Numbered from the stretch's first letter, positions 34,192 to 43,330 are shown. The stretch: 64,000 bases of DNA from Streptomyces pseudovenezuelae (GCF_001513955.1 NZ_KQ948154.1:1-64000); one strand, 5' to 3'. The notes: generated by a model from the sequence alone, not told the origin. Translations and numbers: made by a program.

Positions 34192-34665
34192 GTGGTGAAG
34201 TCCTCACCTTTTGATCCCCAGGGCAGCAATGCGTCTTCCGGGGGCGGCCAGTTCTCCGTCGAGGTGGCGTATCTGTGCTCCATCATCACGCCTTTGCGTG
34301 AATCGATGGCCGCCGGCCGGCAGGTGAGTGACCATCCCGGTCGCCTGACGGCACACTTGGGCAACACCGGGTCGGAGAAGTTCACCGAGGCCGCCGAGCA
34401 CTTCATCTCGTCATGGGGCTACGGCATGGACAGACTGGTCAAGGACGCCGACCTCATCGCGGACAGGCTGCAGCAGACCGCGGACGGTTACGCCGGTACG
34501 GACGAGCAGGTCGCCGACTCGATGCGCGGCGGGACCGCGACCGGCGGCAGCAGCGCGTCCCAGGGCCCGGTGACCGCCTGGGTACAGGCGCATGTCATCG
34601 AGCCGACCGGCATCGACGACCTCTCCCGCGACATCGATGACACGTGGAAGTCGGTGTTCGGATGA
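34192..34665 (+). CDS. WXG100-like partner of ART toxin
   Basis: A 157-residue protein with a helical core and the turn SSWGYGMDRL, a WXG-like signature, then a Gly/Ser linker (GGTATGGSSASQG) and a short C-terminal tail. It is longer than standard WXG100 proteins. Two GTG codons in tandem (34192, 34195) could start it. Its stop overlaps the toxin ATG by four bases, which supports a co-secreted or targeting partner. Confidence 0.8.
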   Translation: MVKSSPFDPQGSNASSGGGQFSVEVAYLCSIITPLRESMAAGRQVSDHPGRLTAHLGNTGSEKFTEAAEHFISSWGYGMDRLVKDADLIADRLQQTADGYAGTDEQVADSMRGGTATGGSSASQGPVTAWVQAHVIEPTGIDDLSRDIDDTWKSVFG

Positions 34666-36146
34666 GCGGAACGATCGCGGCCGATGCGACCGTTCCCGAT
34701 CTGGTCCCTGGTGCGCCCGCGGAGCTGGATCAGCTGGCCGCCGAACTCTCCCAGTACAGCCGGGCGTTCGCCGACTCCGCGCAGCGCTTGCGCGCACTGG
34801 ACACCTCCAGCTGGTCCGGGGACGCGGCCGAGGGCTTCCGCAACGCGGTCGGCAAGCTCCCGGCCGGTCTGGAAAGGGCCCAGGAGGCGTTCGCCTCGGC
34901 GCGGCAGGCCGTCGATCACTACGCCGACGTACTCCGCCGGGCTCAGAAGGAAGCCGCGGCCGTCATCGACGACGCCGCGGAGGCTCGACTGGCCTCGCGC
35001 AAACACCGTTACGCGGTGGACGACTTCGAGCAGGCGCGGGCCCGCGGCGACGAGACGGCCGTACCGCCGCCCGGTACGGACCCGGGCGAAGCGGCCATGG
35101 CGGCTGCGACGGCACGACTGAACCGGGCCCGGGCACAGGTCGACGAGGCTGCCGACCGGGCGGACCGCACCCTGCGCACGGCCGCCGAGGCCGCCCCGGA
35201 CAAGCCCGGGGCCCTGGACCGGCTCATGGGCTGGGGAAAGAGCTTCGCCGACGGCTTCGGCGAAGCCGGTCTCGACCTGCTGAAAACGGCCGTCAAAACC
35301 GACCCGTTCTACGCCCTGGTCGACCCGGAGGGCTTCCTCAAGCAGACGACCACCACGCTCGACGGGCTGGTCTGGGGCGCTCAGAACCCGAGGGAGTTCG
35401 CGAAGGCGGCCACGGACTGGAACACCTGGAAGACCGATCCGGCGCGAGCGCTGGGGCATCTGGGCCCGGACGCCGTGGTCGAGTTGCTCACCGGTGGAGT
35501 GGGCGGGGTCGCGACCAAGGCGTCGGCTGCCGCGCGGCGCAGCACCCACGCGCTGGAGGAGGGCGCCGAGGCGGCTCAGCACGCGTCGATCGCGGCCAGA
35601 CGGGTCGATGACGCGGCGGACGCGGCCAGGAAGCTGGACCCGGACGACCCGCGCAGTCTGCCGGCCGCCGCCGACAAGAACGTCGACGTCGACAGCATCA
35701 AGAACCCGGTGTGGCGCGAGGGCCACGAGCCGCTCTACCGCAACGACAACCGGCACCCCTCCGAGATCTACGAGACGGGCTTCCACCCCCGTGACTCCTC
35801 GAACACCGACCTCCATGGCTATGTGCACGGCAACCATCCATCGGCCTTCGTGGGAACCACCACGAACCCGGATGCCAACTGGGTGTCCCGTTACCGGTAC
35901 GAGGTCGACGCCCCCGGCGGTCTCGACGTCAACAAGACCATGCCGGACAACCCGTACCGCCATATCGACCAGGAAGTCGCCTTCCCCGGCGGAATCGACC
36001 GCAAGCACATCAAGGGGGCCTGGGAGATCCTGCCCGACGGTTCGAAGGGAGAATGGATGCCCAACCCCCACTACGAAGCGTCCACTCCGAAAACGCCTCC
36101 CAGTCCCCCACCCACCTCTTCCCTGCCCCATGGATGGACCCGATGA
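34662..36146 (+). CDS. Polymorphic ADP-ribosyltransferase toxin
   Basis: A 494-residue putative ESX effector. Residues 1-100 are WXG-type (DTSSWSGDAAEGFRNAV), a coiled coil and pre-toxin linker follow, and residues about 350-460 form a Scabin/pierisin-like mono-ADP-ribosyltransferase: Arg360 in PLYRND, the S-x-T-type strand SAFVGTT (394-400), and the catalytic loop ending DQE (Glu438) followed by VAFPGGI. Scabin-type enzymes modify guanine bases or nucleosides; that specificity is known for relatives, not shown here. The ATG overlaps the upstream stop, and an immunity candidate overlaps its own stop. Confidence 0.88.
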   Translation: MSGTIAADATVPDLVPGAPAELDQLAAELSQYSRAFADSAQRLRALDTSSWSGDAAEGFRNAVGKLPAGLERAQEAFASARQAVDHYADVLRRAQKEAAAVIDDAAEARLASRKHRYAVDDFEQARARGDETAVPPPGTDPGEAAMAAATARLNRARAQVDEAADRADRTLRTAAEAAPDKPGALDRLMGWGKSFADGFGEAGLDLLKTAVKTDPFYALVDPEGFLKQTTTTLDGLVWGAQNPREFAKAATDWNTWKTDPARALGHLGPDAVVELLTGGVGGVATKASAAARRSTHALEEGAEAAQHASIAARRVDDAADAARKLDPDDPRSLPAAADKNVDVDSIKNPVWREGHEPLYRNDNRHPSEIYETGFHPRDSSNTDLHGYVHGNHPSAFVGTTTNPDANWVSRYRYEVDAPGGLDVNKTMPDNPYRHIDQEVAFPGGIDRKHIKGAWEILPDGSKGEWMPNPHYEASTPKTPPSPPPTSSLPHGWTR

Positions 36147-36553
36147 GCGGCTACCTGGTCCCCGACCGTTTCGATGTCATCGCCTACAACGCCGACCATC
36201 AGGCGTCCGCGATCCTGCGCTGGGTGGGTGAGAACCACGACTTCACCATGACCGCCGACGGTCCTTGGGGGCAGGTGAGCGGCAAAGGCGCCGACTGCTT
36301 CGACGCGCTGAGCAGGATTCGCGAGCAACTGGAACCCGCAGGGTGGTTCCTGGGCGTCAACGGCGCCCGCCGCGACACCTGGCCCTCCGGCTCCTGCCGT
36401 GGCGCCGGCGGATTCCTCGTCTGCCATCTCACCCCGGGCGTCCTGCCCAGGCGCGAGGACCTCATCCAGACCTTCCACGAGGCACCCCGGGAAACGCTGG
36501 CCACCGTTGCCGAGCAGATCCACTTCGAAGAGCAATGGAGAACGTCCCTGTGA
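36143..36553 (+). CDS. Immunity candidate for the ART toxin
   Basis: A 136-residue soluble protein (FDVIAYNADHQASAILRW, FDALSRIREQLEPAGWFL). ATGA overlaps the toxin stop, so one molecule is probably translated per toxin. It has no signal peptide or membrane helix, as expected for a cytosolic antidote against a nucleotide-modifying enzyme. No family was recognised; the immunity role is inferred from position and size. An ATG at 36134 is an alternative start. Confidence 0.75.
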   Translation: MSGYLVPDRFDVIAYNADHQASAILRWVGENHDFTMTADGPWGQVSGKGADCFDALSRIREQLEPAGWFLGVNGARRDTWPSGSCRGAGGFLVCHLTPGVLPRREDLIQTFHEAPRETLATVAEQIHFEEQWRTSL

Positions 36554-37113
36554 CCACGCCGTCCCCCAGCCCCGCCGTCCCCCCGGTCACGGAGGCCCTG
36601 CGCGCCCAGGCGGCCCGGCAACGCGGCGGCTACGTCTACGCGATCGACCCGTACTTCGACGCGGACGGCGCTGTCCCGCCGTACGGCATCGTGGGCGGCT
36701 GGTCCGTCGACGAGGCCGGTCAGCTCGTCGCCTTCAGCCACAACCCCAACTACCGCCCCTCCCCGGTGGCGTTGGAGTTCCCCGCCCCGCCCAGCGCCCT
36801 GGACGCCGCCATGCAGAAGGCCGTCACCGGCTATGCGGGCGAGGAGGAGCTGCTCTCCGCCTTTGGCGAGGCCACGCTCATGCTCTTCGCGCAGGAGGGG
36901 CAGCAGGGCTTGTACACGGTCACCGAGAACGACGGCAGCCGATACGTCCCCGCCTTCACGCACCCCGCCCACGCCCCCGAGTCCTGGCACCAGTGGCACC
37001 ACACCACTGGGCGGCAACTCGCGGTCGCAGGCGTCCCGGTACGCCTCAATCCCGGCCACCGCATCAGCCTGACGATCCCGGTCGAGGCACTGCGGCAGCT
37101 GGGCGACCGGTGA
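36550..37113 (+). CDS. T7SS-associated SseB-like protein
   Basis: A 187-residue protein with the features of the small type-VII-associated family near SseB: IDPYFDADGAVPPYGIVGGWSVD, PAPPSALDAAMQKAVTGY and a C-terminal segment ending NPGHRISLTIP. The GTG at 36550 overlaps the previous stop (GTGA) and has GGAG about nine bases upstream; an ATG at 36535 has a ribosome site too close to use. It closes the plus-strand ART module. Confidence 0.78.
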   Translation: MTTPSPSPAVPPVTEALRAQAARQRGGYVYAIDPYFDADGAVPPYGIVGGWSVDEAGQLVAFSHNPNYRPSPVALEFPAPPSALDAAMQKAVTGYAGEEELLSAFGEATLMLFAQEGQQGLYTVTENDGSRYVPAFTHPAHAPESWHQWHHTTGRQLAVAGVPVRLNPGHRISLTIPVEALRQLGDR

Positions 37114-37136
37114 CCCCGGCTGTCTGAGGCCACGGG

Positions 37137-37301
37137 TCAGGTCCTGGCCGGTGCGGAGCAGCCGTGCCGCGCAGCCGACCGCTCCGCGAAGTGGGCCAGA
37201 TCCGCATGCTCCTGCTTGGTGAGCGGGTCCGAGGTGAACATCAGGCGGCGTCTGCTGTTCTCACCTCGGAGGCGCCGGAGAACCCGCTCGGTGAGGCCCA
37301 T
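37137..37301 (-). pseudogene. Short reading frame, possible gene remnant
   Basis: A 54-residue frame (GLTERVLRRLRG, then TSDPLTKQEHADLAHFAE) starts eight bases beyond the lipoprotein stop on the same strand. The composition is protein-like, but no family was recognised. It may be a small real gene or the C-terminal stub of a lost one. Confidence 0.3.
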
Positions 37302-37308
37302 GTCGCTC

Positions 37309-38022
37309 TCAGCCGCCCGAAGCGCCAGGGGACGGCGACCCCGTTGCTGCCGCCGAGGGGGATGCCGAGCACTTGAAGACATCGTCACCGAGGTAGTTCG
37401 TGGCGATCGTCAGGGCAGAGACGAATGCCTTGGTCAGGGAGTCGTCGAGGGTCCGCGCCGGGGGCGGCTCCTTCACCTCGATCTCGAGCAGGGCCTGATC
37501 GCTCGACTCGTCACCCGGAACGGCACAGGGCAGGGCCAGCCACGCCCGGTTCTGGTTCACGTTGCCCTTGGCCACCTGCACCTTGGGGGTCTCCAGGTAT
37601 CCGGTGGTCGAACCGACCTTGAAGGTCTTGACGGTGGACGGGCCCGGAGACCTGTACTTGTCGAGGTCGTCGATGCTGTCCAGGTGCCAGAGGTAGTCGA
37701 TCTCCACAGAGTGCTTCGCGCCGTAGACGTAGCATCTGCCGCCCGCGGTCCACTTCTTGGGGCTGAAGTCGTGAACCTCCTCGGAGGTCACACCGCCCTC
37801 TCCCGCGAGGGTCGGGAAGGCGTCGCCGCGGAGCTTGCCGTCGCACACGGACGTACTGCGGGCCTCCGTCTTGTCGTCGCCTCCGCTGCTGCATCCGGCT
37901 ACGACCAGCGTCGCCGTGACGGCTGCGACGACGAACGGCCAGAGCTTGCGCCGTGGTTCGGAAGGGGTGCGTGGTTCGGGAAGGGTGCGTGGTTCGGGAA
38001 GGGTGGGCACTGTCTTGATCAC
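37309..38022 (-). CDS. Putative lipoprotein
   Basis: A 237-residue protein with a proline-rich N-terminus (PEPRT repeats), one hydrophobic segment and a lipobox VVAGC at about 40-44, so it is likely anchored outside the membrane. Two cysteine-containing loops (STSVCDG, GGRCYVYGA) follow, then a Ser/Gly tail. The GTG start overlaps the stop of the 731-residue gene upstream, so they are co-translated. The PEPRT tract comes from 18-base tandem repeats (about 37959-38010). Function unknown. Confidence 0.8.
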   Translation of the reverse strand: MIKTVPTLPEPRTLPEPRTPSEPRRKLWPFVVAAVTATLVVAGCSSGGDDKTEARSTSVCDGKLRGDAFPTLAGEGGVTSEEVHDFSPKKWTAGGRCYVYGAKHSVEIDYLWHLDSIDDLDKYRSPGPSTVKTFKVGSTTGYLETPKVQVAKGNVNQNRAWLALPCAVPGDESSDQALLEIEVKEPPPARTLDDSLTKAFVSALTIATNYLGDDVFKCSASPSAAATGSPSPGASGG

Positions 38023-40214
38023 CGTCCGCTGGTGGAGGAGTTCCAGGTGGTTCCGGCCGCGTACCCGTCCTCCGACGCCCGCGCCGCGGCTTCGGCATAC
38101 ACGTTGATGTCCTTGTCGGACATCTGCGCACCGGAGTGCGCTATGGCTTGCCGCAGCGATTCCGCGCTCGAAGCCCTGACTGCTTCCCTGCCCTCGGCGT
38201 AGCGCTCGCTCGCCTCGTGCTTCGCCTCGTCCACGGTGTCCTGCTGCACCTGCTCCACGACGAGTGCCTGGATGTCCTCAACGGCCCATCCCGCGATCGT
38301 TCCCACGATCGGCGCCGCGGTGTTGGTCGCCGCGCCGACGGCCATCCCCAGGCCCCGGCCCGCCCATTTGTCGCCCAGGGCCACGGCGTCGTTGAACTCC
38401 TTGTCCGACGCCGAATGCTCCTCGAAGATCGCCTGGTCCCGTGCATCGCTGAGGATGCCGGCGACGACGCCGCCCGGGTGGGCGACGTTTTCCATCGCGG
38501 TGGCCATGTCCGAAGGGTTGCTCTCGGCCACCTGCTGCATCCAGATCGCGGTGTTGGCCTGCGAGGCCTCGGTGATCGCGACATAGGCGTCCGGGTCCCG
38601 ACCGACCGTCGCGAGGAACGGCTGGAGCTTGCCCGTGTCCAGGTTGGCCTCCGCCCCGAAGGACTTGATCGTGCCCTGCTCATTGCCGATGGAGGCCTGG
38701 ACGTCCGCCATGTACTCGGCCGTCATGTTGCCGAGGCTGTCGCGCAGTTCTTCCCGAGGAGACCCACTGGCCAGCCCGGGATCACCGCCGACCGTGTCGA
38801 CCACGTGACTCATGAGGGCCGCGCGCTCGGCGGTGTGCTTGACCGGAGCGCCGTCGTCGTCGAACGGCCGACCCGAGGTCGCGGACTCCATGGCGTGGCC
38901 GAGGTTGTTGTATCCGCTGGGGTTGGCGGGATCGCCCGTGTAGCCCGGGCCTTCAGGCCAGTGCCGGTCCTTGAGCAGGTAGTCGAGATGATCGACCTTC
39001 TCGCCGTCAATCGTGGCGTCGGACGTGAGGAACTCCGTGGAGGCGTCCGGGTTGTGCCCCAGCGCGTCCATGAAGCCGGTCATCGGGTCGAGCGCCCCGA
39101 TGTTGGTCGACCCCAGCGTCCGCGGGTATCCCCAGTAGGCGTCCGGGTTCTGTCCGGCGTTGGCGCCGTTCTTCTCCGCGGTGATGAGCGCGTCGCCGTA
39201 GTCCTGCAGGAAGTCCTTGTCCCACTTGCCCTCGCCCATCAGGCTGCTGGTGAGCTGGTAGCCGCTGAGGCCGTACGGCGACTCGGTGGGGTTGGCGTTG
39301 AAGTCGCGCTGGCCGGCCTTGAGGAGGTCGTTCTGGAACTTGGTGATCTCGGGGTCGGGACCGCCCTTGCGGTGGTCGTCCGACGTGGTCGCCGTACCGA
39401 TGGTGGTGCCCAGGTTCGCCTTGAGCTGCTTGAGTTGGGCCAGCTGCTCCTTGGAGAGCGTGGTTCCGGCCGGCGGGCTCATGAGTTCGTTGTACTTGCT
39501 CAGCATGTTCTCGCCGCCGGTCTTGACCGCGAACTCCCGTGAGAACTCGGGGTCGTTCTTGTTGGCGGAGAGCAGCAGGTTGAGCTTGGTGATCTCGGCG
39601 TCGGAGAGCCGGCCCTTCTTGTTCATCAGGGCGGACGCCTGGTCGGCCTCGACGGAGTCGAGGGTGGTGTAGACGCTGGTGTTGAAGGACTGGCTGTCGC
39701 CGTTGGCGTCCCGCTCCAGGGCCGAACTGGCCGCCTCGTCGGCGGCGGTGGCCACTTCCAGGACCCGCGTCAGCCGGGAGACGATCGAGTCCAGCTTCTT
39801 CTTGCGCTCCTCGGCGAAGCCGGGCGAGGCGGAGGCGGTCGGGCTGTCCTGCCGGGGGTCGACGTCCTCGACGCGGCCGTCGTCGGAGACCTTGTAGTGG
39901 TCGTTGCGGGCCTCGTCGAGGAGGGCGTGCAACTGCTTCTGGGAGGCGGCGAATTCGCCGTGCGCGTCCAGCAGCAGCTTGGCGATGCGCTCCGCCTCGG
40001 TGGCGGCGTTCTCGTACTCCGTACGGGCCTTGCCCATGGTGACGAAGGCGGCGTCGGCCGCGTCCCCGTCCCAGTGGCCCTTGAGGTGGTTGACGACCCG
40101 CTGCTCGAACTCCCGCTGCAACGCCTCGTACTTGGCCGGCAACGCCTTCCAGGAGGCGGCGGCATCGGCCAGCGGGCCGAGGTCGGCCTTGTCGAGGTAG
40201 GGGATGGACACCAT
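38019..40214 (-). CDS. Large WXG100-type protein, DUF6571-like
   Basis: A 731-residue putative ESX effector. The N-terminal 100 residues have the WXG turn GHWDGDAADAAF. The rest is mostly helical and recalls the DUF6571 proteins of Streptomyces (FLTSDATIDGEKVDHLDYLL). A hydrophobic stretch lies near 645-665 (LGMAVGAATNTAAPIVG). No catalytic motif was recognised. AAGGAG lies nine bases before the ATG. A small WXG-like gene is 86 bases upstream and the lipoprotein gene overlaps its end, which suggests an accessory or immunity role for the lipoprotein. Confidence 0.82.
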   Translation of the reverse strand: MVSIPYLDKADLGPLADAAASWKALPAKYEALQREFEQRVVNHLKGHWDGDAADAAFVTMGKARTEYENAATEAERIAKLLLDAHGEFAASQKQLHALLDEARNDHYKVSDDGRVEDVDPRQDSPTASASPGFAEERKKKLDSIVSRLTRVLEVATAADEAASSALERDANGDSQSFNTSVYTTLDSVEADQASALMNKKGRLSDAEITKLNLLLSANKNDPEFSREFAVKTGGENMLSKYNELMSPPAGTTLSKEQLAQLKQLKANLGTTIGTATTSDDHRKGGPDPEITKFQNDLLKAGQRDFNANPTESPYGLSGYQLTSSLMGEGKWDKDFLQDYGDALITAEKNGANAGQNPDAYWGYPRTLGSTNIGALDPMTGFMDALGHNPDASTEFLTSDATIDGEKVDHLDYLLKDRHWPEGPGYTGDPANPSGYNNLGHAMESATSGRPFDDDGAPVKHTAERAALMSHVVDTVGGDPGLASGSPREELRDSLGNMTAEYMADVQASIGNEQGTIKSFGAEANLDTGKLQPFLATVGRDPDAYVAITEASQANTAIWMQQVAESNPSDMATAMENVAHPGGVVAGILSDARDQAIFEEHSASDKEFNDAVALGDKWAGRGLGMAVGAATNTAAPIVGTIAGWAVEDIQALVVEQVQQDTVDEAKHEASERYAEGREAVRASSAESLRQAIAHSGAQMSDKDINVYAEAAARASEDGYAAGTTWNSSTSGR

Positions 40215-40300
40215 GTGCGACTGCTCCTTGTGAGGGGGTTCAGGTCCGACTCGACGGGCTCACCCGGGCGGCACCACTACGGCGGCCCGGGCGGCCCGAC

Positions 40301-40738
40301 TCACCCGAAGGGGGTGCTGATCGAGTGCTGTCGGGCCTGTTCCTCCTGCTCGGTGCGGGTGTAGTGACCGGTGGTGGTGTGCAGCTTGTCGCTGATCTCC
40401 TGGAGCAGGTTCTTGAGGTTGATCACCTGCGACCCCCAGCGGACGTCCATCGTCACCAGGGAGCCGGCGGTGGCCCAGGAGCCCGCCTCGGCCATACCCC
40501 CGGCGCTGTGCTTGTTCAGCCCGCGGGATGCGCTCAGGCAGTCGTCGTCGGCACCGTTGTCGACGTTCTCGGTGTCCCCTCGCAGCTCGACGAGCGCGTT
40601 GGCGGCCTCGTCGAGGCGCTGGGTGTCCACATTGGTTCCACCGCCACCGCCGCCCCCTCCACCTCCGTCCGCCGGCACGGAGTTCAGCCGCATCTGAGTG
40701 GATCCGCTGTGCTGCGGCGCATCGAAGGGAGTACTCAT
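40301..40738 (-). CDS. WXG-like small protein with Gly10 linker
   Basis: A 145-residue protein: a short N-terminal arm, ten glycines in a row, then a helical body (TQRLDEAANALVELRGD) with DVRWGSQVINL as a WXG-like turn. It is probably the partner of the 731-residue protein downstream. The start is uncertain: ATGs at 40738 and 40750 are in frame and no good ribosome site is seen. The G-rich codons form a simple-sequence tract prone to length change. Confidence 0.72.
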   Translation of the reverse strand: MSTPFDAPQHSGSTQMRLNSVPADGGGGGGGGGGTNVDTQRLDEAANALVELRGDTENVDNGADDDCLSASRGLNKHSAGGMAEAGSWATAGSLVTMDVRWGSQVINLKNLLQEISDKLHTTTGHYTRTEQEEQARQHSISTPFG

Positions 40739-41082
40739 CCCTTGTCCCATCCCCGTGGTGAAAGTGGTGGGCATGCCCGGTTCGCTCACTCCACCGCGGG
40801 GTGCGTTGCATCCGTACGACGTGAGGTGCCCACTTCGGCCGGGTCGTGCGCTCGGCTCCGTAGGCAAGGACATGCCAATCAAGCAGGGCGAAGATACCGG
40901 ATCTTCCATTGCGTGGACCACCGGTCACCGGACCGTGAGACGCAAAATGGCTTGGCGGGCATGCCCGCCAAGCCATGAGCCGTCGATCGACCGCTGACAC
41001 CCCTCGGAAGGCGCCTTCACGCTCGAATGGCTACTCGCACGCAACCGAGTGAGGATTCCACCGAATTGCTTGAACCGCGGCG
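40739..41082. other. Gene-free stretch upstream of WXG gene
   Basis: This 344-base gap separates the WXG-like gene at 40738 from the detached mycosin tail. It holds the terminator at 40947-40976 and presumably the promoter of the downstream WXG module. No gene is convincing in it. Confidence 0.5.
40947..40976 (-). terminator. Terminator after mycosin tail
   Basis: A perfect 30-base palindrome (ATGGCTTGGCGGG, loop CATG, then the complement) about 105 bases beyond the end of the mycosin-derived frame. Confidence 0.75.
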
Positions 41083-41352
41083 CTACTGCCGAGGCGGCCA
41101 CTGGCCAGGCGGTGGAGTGGGCTGCTGGTATGGATTCTGCTGCGGCGGAGCGGGCTGCTGGTACGGGTTCTGCTGGGGCAGAGCAGACGGCTGGAGGGAT
41201 TGCGCATAGGCGGCAGGACCGAGGGGCTCGACACCCCAGGACCCTTGCGCCTGCACTCGACGACCGCTCTTGAACAGCCAGAAGCCGCCGATCATGAGGA
41301 TGAGGGTGATGAGAGCTCCGACGGCCGAAACGCCGACCTTGAAGGAGTCCAC
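41083..41352 (-). pseudogene. Detached C-terminal part of mycosin
   Basis: This frame (opening VDSFKVGVSAVGALI, one membrane helix, then PYQQP repeats ending PPGQWPPRQ) is the missing end of the mycosin gene beside it. The intact mycosin at 43423-44733 ends the same way: membrane helix, PYQQP repeats, SQWPPQQ. The two frames join if one G is added to the G4 run at 41400-41403. The tail would be translated only after a frameshift or from its own GTG at 41352. Confidence 0.8.
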
Positions 41353-42377
41353 CCCCTGCGAATACGTCTTGGGTGTGCCGTCGTCTCCGGGTCCGAAGTC
41401 CCCGTCTCACCGACTACCACCTTCTTTTCCGGAGTGAGCTTCGCCGCAGCCTGCAGTGCCGCCTCGGCATTGATCACCCCGTATCCGGTCTCCGCACTGT
41501 ATCCACGGGCGGCATGTGAAGCAGTCCGCTCAAGGACGGCTTCCACCTGGCGCGGCGTGAGATCTGGGTACTTCGAGACGATCAGCGCGCTCACGCCCGC
41601 AGCCAGGGCGCAGGCTGCCGATGTTCCCTCACCGGACGTACGGCCGCTGGAGCGGGAATCCGCTTCGTTGATCGCAACGCCCGGAGCCGCGATGTCGATG
41701 TAGGAATGCACGGACGAGAACGACGCGCGCGAACCGTCCTGGGTCGAAGCGGCGACTGTGATGAGGCCCGGGTAGGCGGAGGGGTACGAAATGCCGTTGT
41801 CATGCCCTGCCTGCTTGTCCCCCAGGTTGCCGACTGCTCCGAGAAGCGTGACGCCCTTCGACAGGGCGTAATCGATGGCTTTCAGATCCTTCACTTCGTA
41901 ACTGTCAAAGAGCGTCCTGGATCCGATGGACATGGAGATGACATCGGCTCCGTGGTCCGTTGCGTAGGTGATCGCCTGCGAAACCGCGTCAGGGTTGCTC
42001 AGGCGGCCACCCTGGTAGTTGGGGTCGTCCTCATCTCGGATCACCCGCAGGCCGAGGATCTTCGCTTGGGGAGCGACGTCGAGGACACTGGAAGCCATCG
42101 CCGTCCCGTGCTCGCCGTACCACGGCTGGGACTTGTCATTCGCCTTGAGGAAATCCGGCCCCTCGGTGGCACGGCCTTTCAGCACTGGATGGTCGGTGCG
42201 GATGCCGGTGTCAATGACCGCCACGGTGACACCCTCCCCCTGGCTGATCGCGTGGGCGGCCGGCACGGACATGGTGGAGAGTTCCCAGCCATGTGGTGGA
42301 GCGGCGGACGCGGTGGGCGCGGCGCTCAAGGTGAGGGTCGCCGTCAGAAGGGTGCCCGTAACGATGTGCTTGATCAC
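41292..42377 (-). CDS. Mycosin-like S8 protease, frameshifted
   Basis: A 361-residue subtilisin-family mycosin with signal peptide (about 1-25, ending ASAA). The triad motifs are present: VAVIDTGI (Asp), YGEHGTAMA (His) and GEGTSAAC (Ser). The last ~30 residues (PETTAHPRRIRRGW) are out-of-frame and lack the membrane anchor and tail, which continue in the next frame (41083-41352). It follows the gene at 42374 with a GTGA overlap. It may be a pseudogene, a sequencing error, or a protease released instead of anchored. Confidence 0.85.
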   Translation of the reverse strand: MIKHIVTGTLLTATLTLSAAPTASAAPPHGWELSTMSVPAAHAISQGEGVTVAVIDTGIRTDHPVLKGRATEGPDFLKANDKSQPWYGEHGTAMASSVLDVAPQAKILGLRVIRDEDDPNYQGGRLSNPDAVSQAITYATDHGADVISMSIGSRTLFDSYEVKDLKAIDYALSKGVTLLGAVGNLGDKQAGHDNGISYPSAYPGLITVAASTQDGSRASFSSVHSYIDIAAPGVAINEADSRSSGRTSGEGTSAACALAAGVSALIVSKYPDLTPRQVEAVLERTASHAARGYSAETGYGVINAEAALQAAAKLTPEKKVVVGETGTSDPETTAHPRRIRRGWTPSRSAFRPSELSSPSSS

Positions 42378-43222
42378 TTCCCCAACACCGTCCTCCGCAG
42401 GTCCTCGGCATAGATGGTCGCGAGCGCCTGTGCGGTCTTCCTGTAGGGCTGCCGTTCCTCCCAGCCGATGAAAGTCCAGGGTTCAGGCAGCTGACCGACC
42501 GGACGTGCGGGGTCGGTGGGTCCGGTGGTGATGGTCACGGCATAAGGCGAATCAGGCATGAAGACCTGTGTCGAAGCGCCCCCGATGCCCATCTTCTCGC
42601 TCCAGCCGGCAGCCTGTGTGCCAGGAACGGTAAAGGGGCGGACCGTCGGCGCTCGACCCGAACCCACGGCGTCGCTCTGGATTCTCTCGATCTTGGAATC
42701 CACGGCGTTTGCGGCCGCGGGCGAATCCGCTACGACAAGTCCGACGGTCGCGGCCATTTCGCCGCTCAGGTCAGTGTAGGTCGCTCGGAGTACGACCTTG
42801 CATCCGTTGGCCGTCACATCCCTCGCGAGATCAGCGGTGAACGCCGCCCCGCAGGAAGTATTTTTGGAAATCCCCTGGCGTGCCCAAACGCTGGCATCGT
42901 TGCCGACGGTCTCGCTGGTGAGGCGAGCGGGAAAAATCTCATCGCTTTGCAAATTGTGCCACGCTTTGGGGATGAAAGCGTCGTTCGAGTTGCGCTCGCT
43001 GGAACTCTGAATGGTCTTGTAGACGGTCAGGGCCGTACCCAGGAGCGGAATAATGCCGAACAGGATCAGCAGGATCCCGAATACTCTGCGGGTCCCACCT
43101 TTCGATTTAGCCTGGGGAGTCGGCTGGTACACCGATGCAGGATACGGCATCCCGTGAGAAGAATTACCGTAGTGGGGAGAATCGGGATGGATGTGCCCTG
43201 GAGGCGGCTGACTGGATTGCAC
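42374..43222 (-). CDS. Membrane-anchored protein beside mycosin
   Basis: A 282-residue protein with a proline-rich cytosolic arm (about 1-45), one membrane helix (48-68, VFGILLILFGIIPLLGTAL) and an extracytoplasmic domain with two cysteines (TSCGAAF, NGCKVVL) that may form a disulfide. Its stop overlaps the mycosin GTG, so they are co-translated. GTG start with AAGGGAAG close upstream. No family was recognised; it may be a mycosin partner or substrate. Confidence 0.78.
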   Translation of the reverse strand: MQSSQPPPGHIHPDSPHYGNSSHGMPYPASVYQPTPQAKSKGGTRRVFGILLILFGIIPLLGTALTVYKTIQSSSERNSNDAFIPKAWHNLQSDEIFPARLTSETVGNDASVWARQGISKNTSCGAAFTADLARDVTANGCKVVLRATYTDLSGEMAATVGLVVADSPAAANAVDSKIERIQSDAVGSGRAPTVRPFTVPGTQAAGWSEKMGIGGASTQVFMPDSPYAVTITTGPTDPARPVGQLPEPWTFIGWEERQPYRKTAQALATIYAEDLRRTVLGK

Positions 43223-43330
43223 TGACTTCCCTTTGCGTTAGCACAACCGAATGCAACCGTATGTGCCATCATTGCGCGCGCGATGTGACTACGGTCGGCG
43301 TCGATTGCCATGTAATCCCATGGCCCCAGC

